Positions 5,351 to 11,618 of a DNA stretch of 11,618 bases are shown here, in pieces. The notes beneath the pieces are model-generated. The model had not been told where the DNA came from and searched no databases. It saw only the letters and a list, made by a program, of their open reading frames with translations. This DNA comes from Gemmatimonadota bacterium. GTDB taxonomy: Bacteria; Gemmatimonadota; Gemmatimonadetes; Palauibacterales; Palauibacteraceae. Numbering within the stretch: the stretch's first letter is position 1; the number at the start of each line of letters is the position of its first letter. The position numbers were made by a program, and so were the translations under genes. Where the stretch lies: the NCBI GenBank assembly GCA_030601615.1, contig JAUVTH010000023.1, positions 1 through 11,618 of the forward strand. Reading direction: 5' to 3'.

Positions 5351-6955
5351 TCAATCGGCCTGTTCGTCGCGTCGGGCCGCGAGCTCGAGCCGCATGCGGC
5401 GGGCGATCTCGGCGCGTCGCGAGCTGCCAGTCGTGGATTCCGGCAAATCGTCCACGAAATGAACCACGTCCGGCAGCTTGTACTCCGCGAGCGTCGGCCG
5501 GCACAGCTCGCGAATCTCGTCCTCCGTCACCAGCGCGCCCTCGATCAGGACGACGCAGGCGCACACCAGTTCTCCCAGCACCTCATTCGGGATACCGACG
5601 ACGGCCGCATCGGCGACCGCGGGAAGGGATCGGAGGTGGTCCTCTACTTCACGCGGATGGACACTGTATCCACCGCGTATGATCAGGTCGCGCTTGCGAC
5701 CTACGATGTAAAGATAACCCTCATCGTCCAGAGTTCCAAGGTCACCCGTCTTGAAGAAGCCATCCGCCGTCATCGCGCCCCGGGTCGCCGCCGGCTGACC
5801 GAAGTACCCGGACATGAGGTTGAAGCCCCGGACAGCGATCTCTCCTTCCGACCCCGCAGGCACCTGCTGCTCCGCTTCGTCCAGGATACGCACGTCTACC
5901 CCGGACAGCGGCCGACCCACGGTTCCGGCCCGTTTCTCCGGCGGGTCCGTCGGCAGCGTCATTGAGACCGTCGGCGAGGTCTCGGTGAGTCCATACGCGA
6001 TCTCGAGGCCCGGCATGATACGGGCCCGGATGTCTTCAGCCAGTTTCGGGGAGACAGGTGCACCCGCGATCACTCCGGCGCGCAGCGACGACAGGTCAGC
6101 CGTGTCGATTTCGGGATCCCTGAGTAGCATCACGAACATCGTCGGCACGCCGTGCAGGAGGGTCGGGCCCGCGGACTCGATCAGGTCCAGCACACCGGCG
6201 ACCTCGAATCTCTCCTGAAGCACGAGGCCCGAACCCGTTACGATCGATGTGAGGAGCGCCACCCCGAGCCCGAAGATGTTGAACAGGGGCACGGTACACA
6301 GGGTCAGGTCGGCAGGCGTCATATCGAGGCCGGCGGCCGTCGCTTCCGCCGTCCGCAAGAGGCTCGCGTGCGACTGCACCACGCCCTTGTACTTCGTCGA
6401 GGTTCCCGCCGTGAACAGGATGGCGAAGGGGTCCGAGAGCTCCATTTCCGGTGGAATCAGTGCGTGCCCCCGGCCGGCCGACACCAGGTCCTCGAACTGG
6501 AAGATCCGGTCATCGTACCACAGGTCCTCTTCTCCCACGGTCACCAGGTACTGCAGGCCGGGAAGCTTCGAGAGCAGCGACTCGAACAGCTCCAGGTACT
6601 CCACACCGCCGTACCGCTCCGCTGTCACGACCAGCGAGGCGTCCGTGTTGCGGAGGACGAACTGGATGTCGCGCGCGGAATATGCCGGGTTCAGCGGAAT
6701 GATGACGGCACCGATCTCGGCCGCGGCCAGGACGGTGAGGACCAACTCGGGCCAGTTGGGCATGGTGATCGCTATGCGATCGCCCTTCTCGACGCCCAGT
6801 TCCTGGAACGAACACGCGAGCGAGTGCGCCTGCGCAGCCGCCGCCGCCCACGTCCAGGAGCGGGTGCCGAATTGCAGGAACACATCGTCGGGCCGCTTCT
6901 CACGCTGTGCGTAGAAAGCTGCGGAAACCCCGGAGGCCTCTTGTCTTACCTCCAA
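5351..6955 (-). CDS. AMP-binding acyl-CoA synthetase-like protein (ANL superfamily) with altered core motifs
   Basis: The 534 residues match a class I adenylate-forming enzyme such as a fatty-acid or aryl-CoA ligase, which activates a carboxylate with ATP and passes it to CoA. Visible are A5 YGLTETSP (321-328), TGDLGTLDDEGYLYIVGRK (403-421, Asp405, Arg420) and the hinge IIRGGYSVHPREVE (425-438). The P-loop A3 reads FTAGTSTKYKGV (181-192) instead of the usual TSGTTGxPKGV, keeping Lys190. The A10 motif reads LPESTTGSSRRAEI (504-517): the adenylation lysine after Gly510 is Ser511. The substrate cannot be told and activity may be reduced or specialised. The start is TTG at 6955, with GGAGGG 4 nt upstream; the frame is open further upstream but without a better start. 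It lies 94 nt after aroB and 121 nt before the NYN gene. Confidence 0.88.
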   Translation of the reverse strand: MEVRQEASGVSAAFYAQREKRPDDVFLQFGTRSWTWAAAAAQAHSLACSFQELGVEKGDRIAITMPNWPELVLTVLAAAEIGAVIIPLNPAYSARDIQFVLRNTDASLVVTAERYGGVEYLELFESLLSKLPGLQYLVTVGEEDLWYDDRIFQFEDLVSAGRGHALIPPEMELSDPFAILFTAGTSTKYKGVVQSHASLLRTAEATAAGLDMTPADLTLCTVPLFNIFGLGVALLTSIVTGSGLVLQERFEVAGVLDLIESAGPTLLHGVPTMFVMLLRDPEIDTADLSSLRAGVIAGAPVSPKLAEDIRARIMPGLEIAYGLTETSPTVSMTLPTDPPEKRAGTVGRPLSGVDVRILDEAEQQVPAGSEGEIAVRGFNLMSGYFGQPAATRGAMTADGFFKTGDLGTLDDEGYLYIVGRKRDLIIRGGYSVHPREVEDHLRSLPAVADAAVVGIPNEVLGELVCACVVLIEGALVTEDEIRELCRPTLAEYKLPDVVHFVDDLPESTTGSSRRAEIARRMRLELAARRDEQAD

Positions 6956-7049
6956 GAAGCCCTCCGTCGGCCCACTCGGTCTCGTCGTGTCGCTCGTTCC
7001 AGTCTGAACTCCTCTGGAAGGCTGTTGAAGAACTACAGCCTGTTCCCGT

Positions 7050-8189
7050 CTACGCCGTGGAATCTGCAGCCTCGAAGGCGATACGTAAAGCGTCGCTCAG
7101 TGGATCGCGGCATACCTCGGCCGGTATCTCGTGCGTGAATTCACCATCCTGCGCCAGCGCCACGGCGCCGAGCTCCGAGAGCAGAACCCAGCGCAGGGCG
7201 CCGCCTCGCGCCTTTTTGTCGGGGCGGGCCCGCTCCAGCAGCTCATCTACGTCCAGCGGTGGCTCCAGGATCTCCGGAAATCCGCACCGGGCAAGGACCT
7301 CGTCGAGGATCTCTCCGACGCCAGGTGTGGTCACCCCGAGACTCTCGCCGAGACGAGCTTCCATCCGCATCCCCGCCGCCACGGCCTCCCCGTGCAGCAC
7401 GGCGAACCCGCTCAGCGACTCGAGTGCGTGACCGAATGTGTGGCCGAAGTTGAGAATCGCCCTCAGTCCCCGCTCCTCGGGATCGGCGACGACGACCTCG
7501 GCCTTGCTCCGGACGCTTCGCTCGATGAGGGCCGTGGTCGCTTCCAGGTCACCGCTCTCCAGGGCCACCGAGCGATCCGAGATCCAGTCGAAGAACTCGG
7601 CGTCGCGGATCGCGGCCACCTTGACGGCCTCCGCGATTCCCGAGACCCGCTGATACTTCGGAAGCGTGGATAGCAGCTCCGGATCCACCAGGACCGCTGC
7701 CGGGTGGTGAAGCGTCCCGATCGCGTTCTTGACCTGGCCGGCGTCGATACCGGTCTTGCCGCCGACGGAGCTGTCGACCATCGAAAGAAGCGTGGTCGGG
7801 ACCTGGATCACGGGGACGCCCCGCATGTAGGTCGAGGCCACGAATCCGGCGAGGTCTCCGGTCACCCCACCGCCGAGCGCGATGACGACGGAGTCCCGAC
7901 CGAACCCCTCGCCCATCAGCTCGGAGCACAGATCGGCCCACTGAGCGGCGGACTTGTTCCACTCGCCCGCCGGAAAGGAGAACATCGCAGCGTCGAGGCC
8001 ACCCGTCTCGAGCGCCGAGAGGGCTCTCCGGCCGTAAAGCTGGGCCACATGACTGTCGGCGATCACCGCATATCGGTGCGCGGGCGCGGCGGCACACACA
8101 TCGGCCAGGCGATCCAGGCCCCCCGGGTCTACGCGGATCTCGTAGCCCGTCCGGGCGGACGCCGGAACTTCGACCCGGATTACGGTCAT
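7050..8189 (-). CDS. aroB: 3-dehydroquinate synthase
   Basis: AroB turns DAHP into 3-dehydroquinate, step two of the shikimate pathway to aromatic amino acids and p-aminobenzoate, in the cytoplasm with NAD+ and a divalent metal. The 379-residue protein is of normal length. It shows the nucleotide-binding run ALGGGVTGDLAGFVASTYMR (104-123), PTTLLSMVDSSVGGKTGID (131-149) and the metal ligands Glu187 (GIAEAVK), His250 (NFGHTFGHA) and His266 (LHGEAV), matching the known E. coli set. I chose the ATG at 8189 because it begins the conserved protein and overlaps the stop of the metalloprotease gene as ATGA; the frame upstream to 8438 is only a shadow inside that gene. Expression is likely translationally coupled to the upstream gene. 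The 3' gap to the next gene has an imperfect hairpin without a T-run. Confidence 0.96.
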   Translation of the reverse strand: MTVIRVEVPASARTGYEIRVDPGGLDRLADVCAAAPAHRYAVIADSHVAQLYGRRALSALETGGLDAAMFSFPAGEWNKSAAQWADLCSELMGEGFGRDSVVIALGGGVTGDLAGFVASTYMRGVPVIQVPTTLLSMVDSSVGGKTGIDAGQVKNAIGTLHHPAAVLVDPELLSTLPKYQRVSGIAEAVKVAAIRDAEFFDWISDRSVALESGDLEATTALIERSVRSKAEVVVADPEERGLRAILNFGHTFGHALESLSGFAVLHGEAVAAGMRMEARLGESLGVTTPGVGEILDEVLARCGFPEILEPPLDVDELLERARPDKKARGGALRWVLLSELGAVALAQDGEFTHEIPAEVCRDPLSDALRIAFEAADSTA

Positions 8190-9547
8190 GGAATGGTCCG
8201 GGGGGAGCTCAGCTCTTCGAGCTCGAACTCCGCAATGCTGTCGAGCTCGGCTTCGTCGTTGGGTCCCGCGGGAAGGTCCCACACGACGACCACGGGGCGC
8301 TGACCCTTTGATCCTCGCGTGACCCTGGGCTCTCGGTCCGCCGTACGCGGATCGCCATCGTATCTCCGGGTGAGGGCTTCGCGGACCGCCGTTTCGAACT
8401 CGCGAGCGTCCCGATCCGTGTCCCACACGGTTACCCACAGGAGGGATTCGCCGTTCGGGCCGTCCAGCAGCCGGAACCGGTCGCCGTCCCAGCCGGCGGC
8501 GCCAAGATCGGCCTCCTGCCGGCTGGACAGGAACTCCCGCAAGAGGAGACGCGTCTCGAGCTCTCCCAGGTCATCCGTCAGTACTTCGGACCAGCCGTCC
8601 GGAAGGGCGTCGCCGAACCAGACGAGGGTGGGCATGTCCTCTTGCCCGGGCGCGAAACGCTCGGGGTGGAGGATCTGCTCGGTGGACACGGGCATCTCGC
8701 TGCCCAGAGGAGGCACACGGCCCCACGGCCCGGACCAGTGCTTCTGCAGGTAGACGAGACCTCCCAGGTAGGGAAACAGGAGCGACTCGCGGATGACCGC
8801 TGGAGCCTCGCTCAACACGGGCATCTCGAGTCCCGCCGCCGCCAGCGGGTCGTCCCCGAGCAGGCTCTCGAAACCGGGCAGAGCCGTGAGGTCCGCGTCA
8901 CCGGCCATACGGGCGAGCTGCCATTCCAGCATGGCGAACGTGGCGTGGCCCTCCATCGCCGCCTGGGCCGCCGTGCCGCGGTCGTTCCGCTCCCGGTTGG
9001 CCTCCATCAGCGAATCGAGATCCACGTACTGGTCCTGCAGGGCGTGCACGATCTCGTGCAGCAGGACCGGCTCCACCAGGTCCGGGTCCACTCGGTCGAC
9101 CACGTACAGGGTGTCGCGGGCCGGGTCGTAGTAGCCCACCACCTGCTCCAGGAGCAGTGATCGGATCAGGGGCTCGAGATCGAGATCGTCCGGCACGAGC
9201 CCCAGGCGCGCGTAGGTTCGCACGACGGCCTCCAGGCGGTCCGGTGGCAACTGCCTGGCCATCTCGGCCACCAGGAACGCTTCCAGGTCCTCCCTGGAGC
9301 GCGTGGCGAGCCGGATCGGGCCCCGGGCCGGAAGACCCGACCTCATTTCGGCGGCCGGAAGAAGCTCGGCCGCCAGGCGCTTGAGGGCGGTATCGGGCTC
9401 GGCCCGGTCGGTGCGGCTCGAGTCTCCCGCCTGCGAGCCACACGCCGTGAGCGCCGCGATCGCGACCAGGAACGCGCTGGTCAGCGCGCTCCGCAGGGAC
9501 CTGCGCCTCCGGTCTCCGTTCGTATTCTGTTTCCCGTTTCCGTTCAT
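8186..9547 (-). CDS. Predicted lipoprotein zinc metalloprotease (HExxH)
   Basis: A 453-residue protein with a basic N-terminus (RRRR at 13-16), a hydrophobic segment and a lipobox LTAC with Cys36, so it should be exported and lipid-anchored. The zincin motif HEIVHALQD places His164, Glu165 and His168; a downstream EGHATF (Glu199) fits the third metal ligand of a gluzincin-like fold. A preceding stretch, VGYYDPARDTLYVVD, is typical of bacterial proteins with this LHEIVHALQD core. I do not know the substrate, and no named subfamily can be assigned with certainty. The ATG at 9547 overlaps the folK stop (ATGA) and has GAGG 5 nt upstream; the frame continues to 9655 inside folK but that start would bury the signal peptide. 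It ends in an ATGA overlap with aroB. Why a surface protease is locked between folate and shikimate genes is unclear. Confidence 0.85.
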   Translation of the reverse strand: MNGNGKQNTNGDRRRRSLRSALTSAFLVAIAALTACGSQAGDSSRTDRAEPDTALKRLAAELLPAAEMRSGLPARGPIRLATRSREDLEAFLVAEMARQLPPDRLEAVVRTYARLGLVPDDLDLEPLIRSLLLEQVVGYYDPARDTLYVVDRVDPDLVEPVLLHEIVHALQDQYVDLDSLMEANRERNDRGTAAQAAMEGHATFAMLEWQLARMAGDADLTALPGFESLLGDDPLAAAGLEMPVLSEAPAVIRESLLFPYLGGLVYLQKHWSGPWGRVPPLGSEMPVSTEQILHPERFAPGQEDMPTLVWFGDALPDGWSEVLTDDLGELETRLLLREFLSSRQEADLGAAGWDGDRFRLLDGPNGESLLWVTVWDTDRDAREFETAVREALTRRYDGDPRTADREPRVTRGSKGQRPVVVVWDLPAGPNDEAELDSIAEFELEELSSPRTIP

Positions 9548-10071
9548 CGTGCCTCGATACTGAGCCTGGTGCGACGCACCCCCGTGCGATCCACCCGTGC
9601 CGCCAGGTCGCGAACCGTGCCGGGCAAGCTGCCTTCCCGTCCGGAGACTGTCCACTCCGGAGCGATCTCGGCCAGCGGCACCAGCACGAAGGCACGTTCA
9701 GGGATCCGAGGATGCGGGAGAATGAGGTGGTCGCTCTCCAGCGTCTGGTCACCATAGAGCAACAGATCCAGGTCGAGCTCTCGCGGCCCGAACCGCGGTC
9801 CACCACGCCTTCTTCCGGCCGTCCGCTCCGCGTCCTGCAGCTCGGACAGCAACTGATGCGCTGTCAGCCGGGTCCACCCGATGCAGCAGGCGTTCAGGAA
9901 GGGCCCCTGCTCCTCGTAGTGGACGGGCTCCGTCTCGTATACGGCCGACACCCTGAGGTCGTCTGCGTGCGCCGCCACGGCACGGAGGCCCAGGCGGAGA
10001 TTGCCGAGGCGATCGCCCACATTACCACCCAGGCCGATCGCGAAACGCTCGCCCGCGGTGCTTGCACTCAT
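9544..10071 (-). CDS. folK: 2-amino-4-hydroxy-6-hydroxymethyldihydropteridine pyrophosphokinase (HPPK)
   Basis: FolK transfers pyrophosphate from ATP to 6-hydroxymethyl-7,8-dihydropterin in folate synthesis. The protein has 175 residues and the full family pattern: IGLGGNVGDRLGNL (12-25), YETEPVHYEEQGPFLNACC (45-63), the HPPK signature RFGPRELDLDLLLYG (93-107) with the magnesium-binding Asp100 and Asp102, and LPHPRIPERAFVLVPL (118-133). I chose the ATG at 10071; an in-frame TTG at 10110 would add 13 residues, but it directly abuts the terminator tail. The Shine-Dalgarno before 10071 is weak. It is the first gene of a cluster joined to the lipoprotein gene by ATGA. The distance to the upstream terminator is only about 40 nt, and I found no good promoter in that space. 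Confidence 0.95.
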   Translation of the reverse strand: MSASTAGERFAIGLGGNVGDRLGNLRLGLRAVAAHADDLRVSAVYETEPVHYEEQGPFLNACCIGWTRLTAHQLLSELQDAERTAGRRRGGPRFGPRELDLDLLLYGDQTLESDHLILPHPRIPERAFVLVPLAEIAPEWTVSGREGSLPGTVRDLAARVDRTGVRRTRLSIEAR

Positions 10072-10110
10072 CGTCCGGCGTCCCGCCCTCGTAGGGTCCA
10101 ATGTCCTCAA

Positions 10111-10143
10111 TAAAACGAGAGCCCCCGGATATTCCGGGGGCTC
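10111..10143 (-). terminator. Intrinsic terminator after the Ig-domain gene
   Basis: GAGCCCCCGGA (143-133 side) and its complement (129-119 side) form a perfect 11-bp stem with a 3-nt loop. On the minus strand it is followed by TCGTTTTATT, a fair T-tract. It lies 57 nt after the stop of the secreted Ig-domain gene and 40 nt before folK. It separates the two transcription units unless read-through occurs. Confidence 0.8.
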
Positions 10144-10199
10144 CGCGTTTCCCTTCTAACGGTCACCTCCTGGGAGGATCCCGTCGTCGCTACTGGTTA

Positions 10200-11618
10200 T
10201 CAGTTGATCGTAAGGATGATCGTGTAATCCTGCACCGTAAAGTCACCGTTTACCCACGCCGCATAGTCGTCCATGATGAAGACGTGGTCACCGACGCCGA
10301 GATCCAGGTCCACCGTCGCCGGCGGCTGGTCGATCTGGAACACGCAGGAACCCCATGGAGGCCCGGCAACGCCAGCGTCTCCACAGTAGAACCAGTCGAT
10401 GTCCTTGAGCGGCGCGCCCCACGTCGGAGCATAGTGTACGCTCACGGAGGTCCCGCCTCCCAACGCGTCCTCGGAGATCAGTCCGTGGAACCAGGTGTCG
10501 GCGACCGAAAGGTCGAAAGCCGTGCCGTTGCAGCGCATCGGAATCGACGCATCAACGATCGGTCCGTCATACCCGGCCACCGGTGGGAAGTCGTTCGCGT
10601 AGCACGCGTTCGTCTGGTTCCAGGTGACGACCTCCGTCGACAGGACCCCGGCCACGGAGACCGTGACCTCGTGCGTCCCCGCCACCTCATAGGTCGGCAT
10701 CTGGGCCGTGATGTCAGTGTCGGAGTTCACGGTGAAGTTGCCGAGCTGCTCTCCGTCCACGTATACGAGCGTGGCCAGGCCCGGAACCGCCAACCCAACA
10801 CCTGTGATCGTGATGGTCTCAGCATAGACGCCGGCTGCCGCCGACAGTCCAGTGATCGAAGGCGCAACCACGTGATACAGTGCTGTGAACGGCAGGGGTC
10901 CGTTGGTCGTCTCGACCACACCGGCAATCGTCGCCGTCCCGCCACCGACCGCTTCAACGGTCACAATCACGTGCACGGAGGCGTCCAGCACCAGAGCCGC
11001 CGTCGCAGTAGCAATCAACACATCCGAAGACCCGACCGTCACGCCCGTGATCTCGCTCTCGTTCGTGTTGATGTTGCCCTCGGCATCATACACGAACACC
11101 TCGAACTCGCCGATGTCGCCGACTACGAAGGCGCCGATCGGGTCGTTGGCGAACGCGGCCAGAACCGGGTCACCGGCCAGTACGTTGATCAGGATCTCGT
11201 CCTGGCGCACGACACCGATACCCGCCGTGCCGTTCAATGCCTGGCCCGCCCGGGTAACAGTGACGGTAGCGCTACCCGAGGTCCCCGTGGAGAAGTTGCC
11301 CATGTCGTCCGTGAACGCGAGCACGGCTTCGTCGCTCGACGCGAACACGGCGTCCTCGGGCGCATAGGGACCGGCGACGGTTCCGGCCACGCCGATGAGC
11401 TGCGCGATGACCTGTCCCGTATCGCCCGCCTCCATCTCCACGCCGTCCTCCGGCGCGATGATCTCGATAGCGTCCGTGACGACCGTCACTTCCACCTGGG
11501 CCGTGTTCGACCCCGAGGTGAGCGTTATGCAGGTCTGTCCGAGCACCGAGCCTCCCGTGATCGCGAACATCCCCGGCGGCTGGATCTCGATCTGGGCGAG
11601 TTTGATGATCTGGATCGA
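10200..11618 (-). CDS. Large secreted protein with Ig-like and TIG/IPT domains, C-terminal part (start beyond the right edge)
   Basis: The frame is open to the right edge; 472 residues are visible and an ATG at 11570 is internal, since the preceding 16 codons (including IQIIKLAQIEIQPPG) continue the frame. Counting from that Met, residues 1-120 and 120-235 look like two tandem bacterial Ig-like beta-sandwiches, and 235-318 is a TIG/IPT domain (APSITGLSAAAG, ITITGVGL, LVYVDGEQL, MPTYEVAGTHEVTVSV). Residues 322-456 are a separate beta-rich domain holding four of the five visible cysteines (323, 347, 396, 409), suggesting disulfides and an extracytoplasmic place; it ends in YTIILTIN. The composition is acidic with almost no lysine, as is common in secreted or surface proteins. 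The role is unknown; adhesion or surface display is a guess. It ends with TGA at 10200 and its own terminator follows. Confidence 0.8.
   Translation of the reverse strand, partial: SIQIIKLAQIEIQPPGMFAITGGSVLGQTCITLTSGSNTAQVEVTVVTDAIEIIAPEDGVEMEAGDTGQVIAQLIGVAGTVAGPYAPEDAVFASSDEAVLAFTDDMGNFSTGTSGSATVTVTRAGQALNGTAGIGVVRQDEILINVLAGDPVLAAFANDPIGAFVVGDIGEFEVFVYDAEGNINTNESEITGVTVGSSDVLIATATAALVLDASVHVIVTVEAVGGGTATIAGVVETTNGPLPFTALYHVVAPSITGLSAAAGVYAETITITGVGLAVPGLATLVYVDGEQLGNFTVNSDTDITAQMPTYEVAGTHEVTVSVAGVLSTEVVTWNQTNACYANDFPPVAGYDGPIVDASIPMRCNGTAFDLSVADTWFHGLISEDALGGGTSVSVHYAPTWGAPLKDIDWFYCGDAGVAGPPWGSCVFQIDQPPATVDLDLGVGDHVFIMDDYAAWVNGDFTVQDYTIILTIN

Noticed and set aside
7020..7040. Inverted repeat GGCTGT/ACAGCC between aroB and the acyl-CoA synthetase-like gene as a terminator.
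   Set aside because: Only 6 bp with a 9-nt loop and no T-run on either strand.
8190..8438. An N-terminal extension of aroB to 8438.
   Set aside because: It lies within the metalloprotease gene in another frame, is Arg-rich and unlike AroB; ATG 8189 begins the conserved protein.
9548..9655. An N-terminal extension of the lipoprotein gene to 9655.
   Set aside because: It would put 36 residues before the signal peptide and lies inside folK; ATG 9547 has an SD and gives a proper lipoprotein signal.

Overview
The window is GC-rich bacterial DNA in which every gene I can support lies on the minus strand; the many long plus-strand open frames are compositional shadows. The promoter style (TTGAC, 17 bp, TnnCTT), the mixture of genes and a secreted lipoprotein point to a Gram-negative, Gemmatimonadota-like organism. 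That placement is an inference from general character and is not proven. There are no tRNA or rRNA genes, insertion sequences, CRISPR arrays or phage genes.

Reading in the direction of transcription, from the right edge leftwards: (1) a secreted, Ig/TIG-domain protein whose start lies beyond the right edge (10200-11618), closed by a strong intrinsic terminator (10111-10143). (2) A compact cluster: folK, a lipoprotein zinc metalloprotease and aroB are joined by two ATGA overlaps, followed after short gaps by an AMP-binding acyl-CoA synthetase-like enzyme, a NYN nuclease with two LOTUS/OST-HTH domains and a helix-hairpin-helix tail, and an Mpg-type 3-methyladenine DNA glycosylase. (3) An NhaC-type Na+/H+ antiporter with its own promoter, preceded by a perfect 21-bp tandem repeat. 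(4) A queD/PTPS-like pterin synthase and folE (cut by the left edge).

GTP cyclohydrolase I (folE) makes dihydroneopterin triphosphate, the substrate of the PTPS/QueD-family enzyme, so region 4 is a pterin module; folK acts further down the folate branch and aroB feeds chorismate, which supplies p-aminobenzoate to folate. The window thus has two separated pterin/folate loci.

The most unusual element is the leader of queD-folE (about 762-980). A promoter is followed by about 180 nt that fold by eye into nested long-range helices, with a perfect intrinsic terminator ending only 22 nt before the queD start codon. A competing antiterminator pairing can be drawn. This is the architecture of a riboswitch or another attenuator, and I do not recognise its class. 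Other points of interest are the NhaC gene lacking a usual start codon at its natural start, an acyl-CoA synthetase lacking the A10 lysine, and the NYN-LOTUS-LOTUS-HhH architecture.
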